The notes: generated from the letters alone by a model not told the origin. A stretch of 64,000 nucleotides of DNA from Trichosporon coremiiforme (GCA_039545355.1 BCJJ01000015.1:186001-250000); one strand, 5' to 3'; positions 32,280-44,418 are shown, counted from the stretch's first letter. Made by a program: numbers and translations.

Positions 32280-33293
32280 CTACAAGTCGCGCACGCCGCG
32301 CTCGTTCCGCTCTCCGTCCGGGATGACGACCTCGTCCTCGTTCTTTCCCAGCGCCTTGCCGAGTCTCTTCAGCGCCTGGTCAAGCGTACTTCCGTCGACA
32401 CCAATGACCTTCTCCAGCTTTCGCCTGTCCGCGGCCAGCAGCGCGTCGCGGAGCTCTCCACCGGCCATAGGTGGGGGCCGTCTCATCTTCACTTTCTCGC
32501 CCCTCTCATCCGCGAACATGTCGGTTTGGAATCCCCATGCACGATTCCGGGCCAGAGAGTGTGCCACCTTTGACACGGCCTCGAGGGAGGCGACGGCGTC
32601 CTCAGCTTGTCCCTCGCCGGACTTCAGCGCGAGGCCGAGGCGCTCGCCGAGGGCTAGGAGAATTGGATAGTGGATCGCGACGGCTGTAATAACAAAGAGA
32701 GGGCGGAGGGACTCGGTCGCTGACACTTCGGCGAGCGCGTCGGAGGAGGCGAGAGCGAGGCCGGGATTCGCCTTCCAGTGCTTCTTGAGGGAGCGGGCGA
32801 TCTCGGCAGCCAGTGCCGGCTTGCCCGCTTCAGATGCGGCACGAAGTGCTGTTCCGAGTAGCTCTCGCGGCATTCCTGTGAGCTTGGTCAGGTCCCTCGA
32901 TGTCGCCGGGTCGGCGTCCTCAGAGGCGCCCTTGACGAGAGGGAGGCAGGAGAGGATGTCGTCCAGCGCGCGGGCACCTTCCGTAGAGGAAGTAGAGGGG
33001 GAAAGGAGACGCCAGGTTGCAGCGTATTCGACACGCTGCCTGTCCTTCTTGCTGGGGCCGGCCTGTTCAGCTTCGAGGAACCACTGTCGTCAGCTTATGA
33101 ACACTGCATGTGTAGCTGCAGGAAACGGGGAACTCACGCCGCGCTCCGTATACGCGTGCTGGGGTTGATACTCGGTCTTGCTCCTTTCGACGGCGGCTGC
33201 GATGCGCGCGGCACGAGCGTCGGCACGCTCCTGGGCTGCAGCTTCCTCTTCGGCCGTTTTCGAGCTCGAGGGGGGCGGTCCGGTCGTGGCCAT
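32280..33293 (-). CDS. Uncharacterised protein, helical
   Basis: A 319-aa protein; exons on the minus strand are 33293-33138 and 33083-32280, with a 54-nt intron. An Ala/Glu/Arg-rich, probably coiled-coil start (EEEAAAQERADARAARIAAA) is followed by AYTERGWFLEAEQAGPSKKD across the splice join, then a helical body and a basic end (EKVKMRRPPPMAGGELRD). No membrane helix, signal peptide or catalytic motif is seen, and I do not recognise the family. The start is chosen at 33293 because the next in-frame upstream ATG adds a region that reads like leader. It is divergent from the karyopherin gene (438 bp) and convergent with the DUF3712-like gene (111 bp). Confidence 0.75.
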
Positions 33294-33731
33294 GCTTGGG
33301 GTGGAGTGTGTCAACAACGGAGAGAGGGGTCTTCGAACTTTTGGGTGGCAAAACGGCCAGGAACGCGGGAGCAGATTGTTCAGGTGGACATTGCGGAAGT
33401 GATCGAGTATCTGCACTGTCTCGCATCAGCATGAGCATGAGCGTTCAGAGAGGGAAGAGTGCAGATGAGTAGATAGCCCTGCAGAGATGCAACTGACTTC
33501 GTTCTCCACTAACTGTGTAGACGCACTTCGTGGAAACGAGTTATCGAGCCATGATGCAGACACCACAACTCACCTCACTCGCTTATCACCCGCGATTAGC
33601 GGAATCAAACGAGGCTAATGACGTTCAGGCCCGACGAGATGCTGCTCGCACTTTGTTTTGACGGCCCCGATTTCCCTTCCTCCTCACTCATCTCTCCCCT
33701 CGTCCTCTCAATCTACACACGAACCTACAAG
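33294..33731. promoter_or_regulatory. Divergent promoter region
   Basis: 438 bp between two start codons facing away from each other. A pyrimidine-rich stretch (about 33669-33716) precedes the karyopherin ATG. No other element stands out. Confidence 0.5.
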
Positions 33732-36700
33732 ATGGACGAGGAACAGGAAAAGCGTGTGCCCGCGCCTGTCCCGCCGTTCCCCGTCCTCCCGCAGAGCGAC
33801 GTCGAGCACGTCGCTTCAGTGAGCTAACCCTCTGCCGACCCAAGCTGACGCCAGATCATTCTCCAGCTGTTCGACCCCGCGACGTCGTCGAACCCGGGAC
33901 TTGCAAAGAGCCTGCAGCAGAAGCTCCAGGAAATCCAGGGTCGCGAGGAGGCGTGGGGCCTCATCTCTGGACTCGCGCGGCATGACGTGAGCTGGGCTAT
34001 GGGTTTAAAACTGACGACGAGGACGCCAACGTCCGCTTCTTCTCGGCGCACACGGCGCAGGTCAAGATCTCGAGGGACTGGTGAGTTTAGCTATTTGGTG
34101 TGTGGAGATATAGCTGACGACAGGGACTCGCTGCCCGAGTCGTTGCGTCCCGCGCTGCTGAGCCTCCTCCTCGAGACACTCGCTGCGGCCGTCAGCCCGA
34201 CGCAGCCGCACACCTTCCAGCCGGGCAACGCCGTCGTCGTGCGCAAGTTGTTCGGATGTGTGAGTTTCAGAGTCTGACTGGCAAACTGATTGCAGCTCGC
34301 CTCGCTCCTCCTCCGCCTCCCGTTTCACCAGTTCCCGAACCCGATCCAGACCGTCCTCAACGTCATCGGGCAGGCGCTCGCGCGTGCGACCGATCTGCCG
34401 CCCTCAGTCCCTGCCTCGGGGTACGCTACACCCACGTCCTTCCCTGCCCGGGGCCAGTCGCTCGAGGACGAGGCGCGCTTACGCTCTAGAATGAGGCTGT
34501 GGGCCCTCGAGTGGTGCGGTATCTGCGTCGAGGAGATTGGCCGTGCGGGAATCAGCGAGCAGAAGAGGTAAGCTAACATATGTTTCTTGCACTCTAGCTG
34601 ACAACAGAAACGCGCTCCGCAAGTTTATCGAGACGGACGTGCCGGCCGTCATGCAGACTATCACGGACTCGATGACGGGTGAGAACGGCGTGCTGTCACC
34701 CCCCGAGCGGGTAAAGGCGGCCGAGGCGGCGTGCAAGTGCGCGGACAGCTGGATCAACTATGGTCTTGGGGCTGATGAGCTGACGGCACTTCTGCCCCAT
34801 CTCTACAATCTTCTTCCGCTTCCGGCCGCTTCGACGACGCTCGTCGAGGTCTTGTCTGAGAGTATTTTCCGGTTCGGCAAGGGCACCAAGATCCTGACCG
34901 AGCCGCTGATGGCCTGGATCATCGGTCCCAACGGGCAGCAGCTGATCGGAGGAGCGAACGATGGTGGGTTTTCTGAGCCTCGCACTACGCTAACCCTCAG
35001 AGCCGTCAGAAGAGGTGCTCGCGTTCACGAAGATGCTGTGCGCGCTCGTCGAGCACTCTTCCGAGTGGCTCGTCGCGCGACTGCAACAGGCCGACGTGCA
35101 GGCGTTCCTTGGCACTATTCTGCGTATCACGAACTGGGAGGGCTCGGGTGGCGTCGACGAGTCCGTGTCCGAGCTCACGCTGCCGATCTACCCCTTGATT
35201 CAGGAGGCGATCATGGACTCGGAAGTCTTCTCGGAACCCCACGAGACGTCACCGTCCTGGGCCGTCGCGAAGGACTTCTTCCGCCAGCTCGTCGACATCA
35301 CGCGCCGCAAGGTCCGATGGCCCGGGAACGGCGAGGACCCGTCAGGACTTGGAGGACTCGACAAGGAGGATCGCGAAGCCTTCGACACTTGGCGTAGGGA
35401 TGCCGGGGAGGTTATCGTCGGAGCGTGAGTTTTGGTCGTCTTTATTGCCAACTGACTTCCAGGTACTACGTCCTGCGTGAGGAGATGCTGTCCTCTCTGG
35501 TTCAGATAGCGACTGAGCCGATCGGCAACAACGCGCCGTGGCAGGACATCGAGGCGACCCTCCATTGCATCCGCTACTCTGGCGAGGCCGTGCCGCTGGG
35601 CGAGGACAAGAGTCTGCCGATCATCTTCTCGAATGATGTGGTAAATCGGCTGCTGTCTCGCGATGCCCAGGGACTGGGTGAGGAGCGGTTACGTCTTACC
35701 TTCGTGTGCACGATCCGGGCGTACGAGGAGTGGTTCAAGTTCCACCCCGACTACCTCCTGCCGGTGCTTAGCTACCTCGTCCCCTCTCTCACCAGCTCGC
35801 ACCTCGTCTCACGCTCCGCTGCTGACTCGCTGAAGGCGCTGTGCGACATCTGCCGACAAAAGCTTGTCCCGCACATCGGTGCGTTCTCTGAGTTGCACAG
35901 CAAGATCGGAGACCTGGGACCGGAGGAGCAGACCAAGGTCATCGAGGGCATCACGAGCGTGATCCAGGCGCTGCAGCCGACCGAGGCTGTCGGACCAGTG
36001 CAGGGTATCCTCGGACCGATCGTCGACCGCCTCGGAACCGCTGTCCAGATCGTCCAGGCGAATCCTGCTGAGGCTGCCAACGCGCTTGTTCCTGCCATGA
36101 ACGCGCTGACGGCGTGCTTCAAGGGCTTGTCGCCGAGCGATGACGATATGTTTGACCTGACCGAGGCTGACGAGACCGCGCGCAATGAGGGCATCGCCAT
36201 CGCGCGGTCACAGCCGGTCATGATCGACCTGCGGCAGCGCACCGAGTCGGCAATCCAGGGCGTCGTCCAGGTATGGAACGGCGACAGCGAGGTCGCCGAC
36301 GCGATCTCGAGCCTGCTGAAGCAGGCGACTCTATCGACGTCCGACACGCTGGTGTCCCTGTCTCCGCTCCCGCTGCTCTCGCTCGTCTGCGCGGCGTGTG
36401 AACGCCAGCCGTCCGCGCTGTGGATGTCACTCGCATCGACGCTGACGCTGCGGATGGGGAGCAACAACTCGCCGCTAGCAAAGCGGAAGGACAAGACGCC
36501 CGAGGAGCAGGCGGCGCAGGACGCCGAGGACGAGCGGCGATACAATGTCGTCGCGGACGCCGCGCAGCGGTTAGCCGTCTGCGCTTCGGCGCTGCTGGGA
36601 CGGGAAGGCGGGCTGCGGGACAACCCCGATGTCGTCGAGGCGTGGTTCAAGTTCTGCTCTGCCGTCGCGTCCCGCTTCCCAGGCGTCCTGCTGCGATTGG

Positions 36701-37229
36701 ACGAGCAGGTCATTGACGCGTTCATGTCGCTCGGCATCCTCGGCCTGGGAGCGCAGGAGCGGTTCAGTCTGAAGACTGCCGCAGAGTTCTTCGTGAGTTA
36801 GTGAGGTCGTAACATGCTAACTGACTCCAGATCGCGCTCCTCGCGAACACGCGCTACCCCTCGCCTTTGGAGGAGCCGACAGAGCGTCTGCTGAATGTCT
36901 ACGGCGCGCGCATCCTGCGTGCCCTCCTGCTCAGTGCCGGGTCCGAGGGCCCGCGCAGCGTCATTCCGAATCTGGCCGAACTACTCGCGTCGCTGGTCAC
37001 CCGCGTGCCGGGACCGGACATGAGCACGTGGCTCGACGGGATCCTCGCCGAGCCCAACTTCCCCGATGCGCGGTCGACGCCCGAGTCCAAAGCACGCCTG
37101 AAGGGAACTGTCCTCCGCTCCCGCACGTCGAAGAAGATGCGTGAGGCGCTGCACGAGTTTGCGCTCGTCGCGCGTGGCCTCGCGAACACGACGTACGGCA
37201 ACGCGACGGCCGTCGCGCTTGACCGTTAA
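33732..37229 (+). CDS. Importin-beta-family karyopherin (importin-13/Kap122-like)
   Basis: A nuclear transport receptor of 1,064 aa. The nine exons are 33732-33818, 33855-33986, 34022-34080, 34124-34259, 34296-34567, 34608-34963, 35001-35424, 35463-36792 and 36831-37229; all eight introns are 35-43 nt. The protein is built of HEAT-like helical repeats. The N-terminal block EEAWGLISGLARHDDANVRF and FSAHTAQVKISRDW (assembled over two introns) matches the start of importin-13/Kap122-type receptors. Further repeats include CKCADSWINYGLG, SADSLKALCDICRQKLVPHI and MREALHEFALVARGL at the end. Its relatives carry cargo between cytoplasm and nucleus under Ran-GTP control; yeast Kap122 imports TFIIA. 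TNPO3/Mtr10 is the nearest alternative assignment. With Nup192 it is one of two nuclear-transport genes in this block. Confidence 0.85.
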
Positions 37230-37326
37230 CTGCTTAATATCCTGTAGAAGTCCCTCTCAAACCATACGCATACAGACCATGCACCATTGCATCTATACAT
37301 CTGCGTACATCTGCAGGCAGCATCTA

Positions 37327-38497
37327 CTAGATGAAGCCGCTGTCCCTTAGCGCCCTGGCCAGGAGGAACGCAGTCCGCTTGTTCTTCTCGATCCCAACCC
37401 AACCTTCCGGATCCTCCCTCTCCCAGATCCAGTACCGCCTCTCTCCCGCTTCCGGGACACATCCGTCCAGGAACTCCTTCAGAACCCCAACGGCCACAGA
37501 GTCCGTCTCGAGGAACCCAGTATCGACGCGGACAGGGTACGCCGAGTCCTTCCCGCTGGCTCCGCTATCCCTCCGTCCACCGGACACTGCTCCTTCACCC
37601 GAGAGGGGGGCGTCCCACTCCGCCTCGAGGAAGATGGTCTGCGCCGTTCCGCCCGGGAGAACATGCAGACTCAGTGCGACGGGGGGCATGGTCGTGCCCA
37701 TCGCTGGCGGGAACGCCAATGAGGTCAGGACAAACGGCGTTCCGCTCAACGGTGTCGGAGCGGCAGCCTGTGCCGTTGTTGATGCCTGCACCCTTGCAGA
37801 CTTGGATAACCCAAGCACGAAGGGCGACAGGAGCTGTTGCAGCGTCGGCATGACTGATGTCGCGGGCCGAACGGCGAGCATCATGTGTTTCCGCTCCTGC
37901 TTCTCGGGCTGAGCTGGAGACTCAGGTGCGACACCATCGCGGACTTCCCCCGGACCTGGGCCCGCCGGCTGGGCCGCAGTCACACCCCGGTCCTCGAGGA
38001 AGAGGTAGGTCACGTCGTCGCGCGCGCCCAATGGCATCGGCACCTCGCGCACGGGAGGCAGATGCTGCGAGTATGTTATTGTCGTCAGCACGCGGGTTGG
38101 GCCGGCAGACGTCTGCGGCACGGGGAATGTCCCGCCCCCGAGGGCCGGGTCTTGTGTCGGTGTTGGTGGGGGAGGGAAACTGGCGCGGAAGGTCCGCAGT
38201 TGGATCGTTGAGCGGAGGGGGTGGGTGATCTGCCGTCAGCTCACAGGGGCCATCGCAGCTCCACATCCTCTCTCCCAGATCCAGCTGGCCATCCAGCTGG
38301 CCTGCGAGGCCATAGGCAGAGATAGACGGGAAGATGGGAAGATCGGGCAGTAGGAGATGACCCACGTTATAGTGTTCGAGCACCTTTAGCAGCACGAGGT
38401 CGCTGACGCTCATGCGGCCCGTTGGCCCAGGGGCCGTCCACTGCATGAGCCTGCCGTCAGCTACACCAAGGAAGCAAGCTTACACAGAGTATCCCAT
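37327..38497 (-). CDS. Possible Mediator subunit Med20
   Basis: Minus-strand gene of about 333 aa with an uncertain middle. The first exon is tiny (38497-38484: MGYS plus two bases), then a 33-nt intron, then an exon from 38450 (…VLMQWTAPGPTGR…). The main exon runs 38229-37327, starting ITHPLRSTIQLRTFRASF. Removing 38365-38230 (AAC|GTGGGT … CTGACGGCAG) keeps frame and gives 333 aa, but it drops a protein-like stretch (SISAYGLAGQLDGQLDLGER), so another donor is possible. The MGYSV start, a central beta-rich part (PVALSLHVLPGGTAQTIFLE) and the WVGIEKNKRTAFLLARALRD end recall fungal Med20, a TBP-like Mediator head subunit. That match is from memory and is not firm. It is divergent from APC11 by 307 bp. 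Confidence 0.5.
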
Positions 38498-38804
38498 GGC
38501 GGATATGCGGGCGTGTGAGGTTTCCGACGCTGAAATCCATCTGCGGGCGATCGCGTAAACAGCTTGCTCACTCGTTCATGAGGGACCTCCACCGACTTCG
38601 AGGCCTCCACTTTTGGAATCTCCCAAACACCCTGCTCCTCCTTCCTTACTCCTCCCTTCCTCGTCCCCGTCCTCCTCCTCTCCGCCGCACTCCTCCCTGT
38701 CGAACAGACGACGACACGGACGCGAACAGACCACGAGCATCAAGTACGCAGGAAGGACTTACTTTGCTATCTCCTTAACTTTGTTGCCCGGAGGCAAGCC
38801 GCCC
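38498..38804. promoter_or_regulatory. Divergent promoter region
   Basis: 307 bp between the Med20-candidate start and the APC11 start. A pyrimidine-rich tract (about 38627-38700) precedes APC11. Nothing else seen. Confidence 0.5.
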
Positions 38805-39405
38805 ATGAAGGTCACCATCACGGCCGTCCGGCCAGTCGCGTACTGGAAGTGGGACACGAGTTCAGAGCCGCACAAGCCCTTTATCTACGACGAGTACGAG
38901 GAGGACGACGACGCCGAGTGTGGAATCTGCCGCCTCGCGTTTGAGTCCTGCTGTCCCGAGTGCAAGGTACCGGGAGACGACTGTCCACTGAGTGAGTGAT
39001 GATGATGACAGCTGCTTAGTGCGCCCAAAGCTTGTGCTGTCCGGCAAGCCGTCATTGTTTGGATTCCTATTGTCTCTACACCGAGTGCGCTGACATACAC
39101 ACACACAGTCTGGGGAGAATGCACGCATGTTTTCCATATGCACTGTCTGCTCAAGTGGCTCGATACCGAGAGCTCGAAACAACAGTGTCCGCTAGACCGA
39201 CGACCGTGGGGTGAGTTTTGTTTTGCTGTAGCTCTCGACGATCATCTCTGTTCGGAGCTCGGTACAGCTTATGCGACTCTCCGACTTCTAGCTGACACCA
39301 GTCAACGCGGACCGCAAACCGGACAAGCTCCCGACGACTGTCGACGGTGCGCCGATGCAGACAGTCGCTCCGGGCCCGATCCAGACAGACAGCAACGACA
39401 CCTAG
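38805..39405 (+). CDS. APC11: Anaphase-promoting complex subunit 11 (RING-H2)
   Basis: The catalytic RING subunit of the APC/C ubiquitin ligase, 130 aa. Exons are 38805-38991, 39109-39210 and 39302-39405; introns are 117 and 91 nt. It begins [17 protein letters not shown], as Apc11 proteins do. Zinc-ligand blocks follow in order: [37 protein letters not shown] and the last pair [10 protein letters not shown]. The final cysteine of the usual CPMC is Asp here, as in Rbx1 (CPLDN), where Asp still binds zinc. An acidic insert ([11 protein letters not shown]) sits before the first Cys pair, and an extra tail of about 32 residues follows the RING. Apc11 normally works with cullin Apc2 to ubiquitinate securin and cyclins. 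Confidence 0.95.
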
Positions 39406-39849
39406 CTGTTTTCATTTCGACAGTCGATACGCAGCATTCACATAGATCTTATCCCCCCTGTTGTACTATGTATAGACTTTCATGACTGACAGTGCACATA
39501 TCAGTTGGGTGTTCGGAGCATTGCATGCGGTCACGGAGTAACGAGCGGTGCATCGGTGCGCCGGTGCATTTGGCGCCAAGCATCGCCTTGGAATGGGGCC
39601 GCGCAGTCCTGACGTCCTGACCTGCGCGCTGGCCGACGTGCCCTTGCCACCACTCCCGTCTTGGACCTTGGACCTCGCTATCTAGCCGATTTCTTTCCAT
39701 TCCACCACTCAACTGCCTTCCCCAACATCGCATACACGCTCACTCTCGCCTCTGCCCGTCGACGACTCCGGATCGCAGCTTGACGACCGCCGCTCGACCC
39801 AGCTCGACGACGCGGGCGCACGCACGACCTCTCTCCCAGCTACAGCGCC
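39406..39849. other. Intergenic spacer (APC11 3' end / AKR1 promoter)
   Basis: 444 bp between two plus-strand genes. It holds the APC11 3' region and the AKR1 promoter. No RNA gene or repeat seen. Confidence 0.5.
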
Positions 39850-42513
39850 ATGGCGGTCCCAACCATTATCACGACAAACGCGACGCCCCCGCCGATATCC
39901 CCAGACCTGCCCGACCCGCTCAGCACTGAGGTTGAGCTCGACACCATGGTCGAGGAGGCGCCACCACCCGTGAGTTGACGGCTGACGGCAGCTATGGGCA
40001 ACGACTGCGGGGTGCGAGGTGTGCTGCGTGTCCGCATGCGGGTAGTGCTGTCGGCGCTCACAATCATGCCATCATGCCGGACGATGGCTTAGGCGAGGCT
40101 CGGTAGCCTTCCTTCTGGAAGCACCAAGCAGTGCAGGAACGCAAGACGGCCTTGCACGCCGCCTGCCCATCATCAGAGGCGCCGGCATGCTTCGTGCTTC
40201 CTCCACGCTCTAAGCTACCCACCAGCTATCCTCTTGCCGAGCTATCTATAGCAGCGGACCATGCTAACGAAGCAGCCTACGATCCACGCGATGGCGCAGA
40301 TGGGCGACGTACAGGCGATCAAGAACCTGCTCGAAGACAACCCGGAGCTCGTGAACGAACGCGACGCCCAGGACGTTACGCCCCTGCACTGGGCGGCTAT
40401 CAACGCCCACATCGGCGCCTGCAGGCTGCTCCTGGACGAGGATGCCGATGTCGACGCCATCGGAGGCGACCTCAAGGCTACCCCGCTGCAGTGGGCTGCT
40501 CGGTAAGCAGTGGCACAGAATCCCGAGCTGACAGCAGCAACGGGCACCTGTACGTCATGCACCTGTTCATCTCCCGAGGCGCCGACCCCAGCATCCGCGA
40601 CGCGCAGGGCTTCAATACCCTCCACCTCACAACGCACTCGAGCGCGATCATGCCCCTGCTGTACATGCTGCAGCAGCCTGTCGCCGTTGACGAGAAGGAC
40701 TCGGACGGGCACACGGCGCTCATGTGGGCCGCGTACCAAGGTGAGCTACCTGCCGACGTCTCCCAGCTGATCCCAGGGGACGCACTCTCCGTCGAACTCC
40801 TGCTCCGCCATGGCGCTTCCGTGACGGAGCGCGACAACTCGGGATTAACGCCGCTGCACTGGGCCGTCGTGAAGGGTTCCGTCGGATGCATCAAGAAGAT
40901 TGTCGAGGCCGGCGGCGACTTTGACGTCCGCGACAACCAGAACAAGGCGCCGCGAGACATGGCCGAAGAACTCAAGGGCGAGTCGAATCTGAACGCTGCG
41001 CTCGATGAGGCCAACTTTTACCGCGACGGGCACAGGATACAGCCGCGCTTCAGCGACCGGGTCACGATGGTGCTCGCGTTCGGGCTGCCGATTGTGACGC
41101 TGCTCGTCGCGTTCAAGAACTTCGAGTGGCTCGAGTGGTATTACGCGTGGCCGCTGCTGTTCGTGACGATGTGGTTGATGCAGCTGGTGAGCTCTAACGC
41201 TCTCGTCATCAGCTGACCTCAGGTATACCTGAAAGTAGTTATGAAGCACATCCCGCTCGCGAACCGGACACAGTATTCGCCCTTCTTCCCGAGCATCATA
41301 ATCGCGTCTCTGTTCTGGGTGGGGGAAGCCTGGGCGACGCGCCTCTTCGCTGGCACACCGGGGTATCTCGTCTCAAACCTGTGCTTCGTCCTCGCATTCG
41401 CCGCGTGCTCGTTCTGCCTGTACAAGGCGATCCGCGCGGACCCAGGCTTCGTCCCGATGTCTTCGGAGGCAGAGACCAAGGCGGAGATCGAGGACCTGAC
41501 GGACGAGGGACGCCTGAACGGTACCAACTACTGCATCTTCTGTATGGTGCGCAAGCCGCTGCGCTCCAAGCACTGCAAGACATGCAACCGCTGCATCGGA
41601 CGGTTCGACCATCACTGCCCTTGGATCTGGAACTGTGGTGAGTTGGGAGCGTGGGAGCTGCGTTGCTAGCATAGAACTGACAGACAGTCGGGTATAACAA
41701 CCACCGCTATTTCCTCGGCTTCGTGTTAGCTCTGATTGTCGGCGTCATTTTCTTCGACCGGTTAACAATTGCGTGTGGGTAGCTGCCATGCCGCTTTGTC
41801 GAGCTGACCTCCAGACATCAAGGAGAACGCCCCAGCAGCGCCGCCACTGGACCCGAACGACACCTCGTTATGCGACTTCTCAACAGTTCTCTGCCGCGGG
41901 GCGCCATACGACCCCTTCGTCGTCGCGGTCGCGGCATGGGCGACGCTGCAGCTGTCGTGGACGTCGGTCCTGGCCATTTCGCAGTTGTACCAGATCATGC
42001 GCCAGATGACGACGTTCGAGGTCTCAAATCTGGGCCGGTACGGCTACATGGGCGGGCGAGGCGGCACGTCGCTGCGCGAGCAGGACGGCGCCATGGCAAA
42101 GGTGTACCGGGCGAACCCGCAAGTTGCCGCCGTGGCCGGAGAGCGCGAGTGCGAGCACAAGCACGGACACGGGCGCTGCGGTGTTCCGGGGCGTATATGT
42201 GTCGCGCTCTGGACGAAGATCACCGGTCCCCTGTTCCGCGTCCTCGGCTTTGACAGGTTCACGAAGGGCAAGGCAGTCAGTGGCATGGCGCGGGCGAGGA
42301 GGGACCAGAACCCCTTCGACCTGGGTCTCGTCAAGGTAAGCTTTCCTCAGACAGCCCTAGAGCTGACGACAGAACTGCACAGACTTCTGGGCCGGTGCGA
42401 ACGGAGTCGACTACGTCAGCTTGTACGACGTGCCGCCTGAGGGATGGGCGGCGTACAGGAAGAAGATGGCGCAGAGGGCGGGGTATGAGCGGGTTGCGCA
42501 GGAGGACGTGTAG
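39850..42513 (+). CDS. AKR1: Palmitoyltransferase Akr1 (ankyrin-repeat DHHC protein)
   Basis: A Golgi/endosomal protein S-acyltransferase of 708 aa. Exons are 39850-39969, 40273-40502, 40538-40740, 40777-41186, 41223-41637, 41688-41775, 41816-42335 and 42373-42513; the first intron is 303 nt and the rest 35-50 nt. About five ankyrin repeats come first (for example [20 protein letters not shown] and [20 protein letters not shown]), then paired membrane helices. The zinc-binding DHHC cysteine-rich domain reads [20 protein letters not shown], then [13 protein letters not shown]. Two more helices follow, with a cytosolic tail bearing NCTDFW. The catalytic tetrad is DHHC rather than the DHYC of yeast Akr1. 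The 36-nt intron in the fourth repeat is stop-free and in frame; removing it restores ankyrin spacing ([20 protein letters not shown]). Two acceptors (before 40273 and before 40538) are NAGNAG tandems. Confidence 0.93.
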
Positions 42514-42701
42514 CCTTCGGCGTCGCAGACGCCGGAGACGCGGAAGGAGCTTCTTGAAGAGTGAAGGCGAGGAGATATTACATGTATGCATCTAGTCAAT
42601 GGTCTCTTGTCCCAGAAGTCCTAATGTACAATAGTATACAGAGGGTCGAGGGCAGAGCTCACGGCTCGGCGGTCGACCACTTCTATGATGGGGGAGGGGG
42701 T

Positions 42702-44183
42702 TTAAGCCTCCGGGTCCGATACGGGCTCAACGTCACTCTCGACGGCCGTACTGGCCCTCCTCACCCTCTCCCCCCTCACTCGTGGGGCATACCCAGCCTG
42801 CCCCAACTGAGCCCTGATCATCTCCTCAACCAACACACCCAGCGCCAGAAGGCCAGCGCCCTGTATCGCGTTCCGCATGTCGCGGCGAATGTAAGGTCCT
42901 CGCCGCCTTGGCCGCTTGCTCGCTTCGTCGCGGAGTTGCTGCGTGCGCCCGGCGGGGGCGACGATGACGGCCGGTTTGGTGGGCTTGGAGATAGGCTTGG
43001 CGGTCTTGGTGGGGTTGGAAGAGGGGGAGAGGGGTTCGCCGTCGGAATCGGCATTGGCTTCCGGATCCTTCTCGGGATTGTAGGCGTCCTCGCTCCCATC
43101 GGTATCTGAGCCGGAGCCGGCGGCCTCGCCTTCCTTATCGGCGGCGGCGGTGGACCCAGTACTCGCTCGAGAACGGAGGACGCGGTCGCTCTCCTCCTCC
43201 CCTGCTCCCTCTCCCTCTCCCTCCTCCCCCATGACCTCTCCCTCCTTCTCCCCACTCTCTCCTTCCCCTTCTCCATTCCCCGACCCCTCTTCCTCCCCTC
43301 TCCGCTCTGCGGTAGTGTCAATAGACAACCGACTCGGCGCTATCCCGCTTTCTCTCAGGACACGTGCGATAGCCCCGCCCTGCTCGAGCATCCTCCTCTT
43401 CCTGTTCGGCTTGATGCTGGTCCGGCGGTGCCAACTCCTCTTTGGATTCTTCATAAGTCCCCTGTCGCAGAAGTACCGGCCAGCGTGTTGCGAGATGGAG
43501 TCGAGGAGGAACTGGGGTCAGCTTGCGAGTCAGGAGAGGTCGGAGCTGATGAGGAAGAAGCCGAGGATGGCAAGGAAGGGAGGGGTGGAAGAGCAGCGGG
43601 GAACGGGAACTCACGTCTGGTGGTAGGTCCGAGTAGTCCGTATGGAGACCTGAGAGCAGTTAGCGACTGACCTGGAAGAAACTGTTCAGAGGAGCGAAAA
43701 TGAGTAGATAGAGGGGAAGGCAGACCCACCAGTCGAGTACGTCGGCAGAACACGTTCGACCCAGATATTCTGTCTTCTCGTCTCCCATCCTTGCGCATAG
43801 CTTCTCTGCCTTTCCTCTGCCGTCTTCTTCCGTTTCGGTTGCGGGGGATGATTTATCACGTCTGCGCCATCGTCATCTTCGGGGCTCGAGGATCGGCGTC
43901 GTCGTCTGTTGCTCCGTTGAATTTGGCTGGGCTGAGAGGCAGCATCGCCAGTACGGCGTGGTCGGCTGGGACCAGCCTCTGACTCAATCTCAAAAAGCTC
44001 GTCCACCTTCTCGTTCTGCGATGCCTGAGACGCCTCCGATTCCTGTGAGGCTAGAGCCTGAGAGGACCGAGTGACTCGACGGGCTGGTGACGGTGGAGGC
44101 GGAGAAGTCTGCGAGTTCGCGAGCGCCGGGTCGATGGGCCATTCGGCCGTGGAGAGAGATCGCCTCGATGCCGGGCTACTCAT
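42702..44183 (-). CDS. Acidic, largely disordered nuclear-type protein, hypothetical
   Basis: A 432-aa protein; exons on the minus strand are 44183-43730, 43649-43615 (35 nt) and 43511-42702, with introns of 80 and 103 nt. A Ser/Pro-rich N-terminus and basic nuclear-localisation-like runs (SNRRRRRSSSPEDDD, QPKRKKTAEERQRS) precede the only ordered-looking part, which crosses both introns (YSTGLHTDYSDLPPDFLLDS then ISQHAGRYFCDRG). A basic stretch (NPKRSWHRRTSIKPNRKRRM), a very acidic Glu/Gly run and a final helix follow. I do not recognise the family. The ordered segment is faintly like rDNA-factor Rrn5 proteins, but that is a guess. The start is the ATG at 44183; the frame extends upstream without another ATG. 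It is divergent from RMT2 (235 bp). Confidence 0.7.
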
Positions 44184-44418
44184 GGCGTGGGCATGTTCGT
44201 CCGGGCCGTTGCTGCCGTGAGGTGGTGTGGAGATGGTCAATGTTGTGATAGCGAGAGGGATGTTGTGATCGGGCGGTCAGGTCCGGGAATGACGCCGTGC
44301 CGTGCGGGGTTGAAATTTCTGGCTCGAGACCCTGGGTCTGCGATGCGTCCGAGATCACCGTCGAGCTCAGATCTCGTATTCTTCCTTCTTCATCTCCAAC
44401 TACACAAGCACAATCAGG

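Noticed and set aside
44184..44240. N-terminal extension of the acidic nuclear protein
   Set aside because: It would begin at TTG; the first ATG in frame is at 44183.
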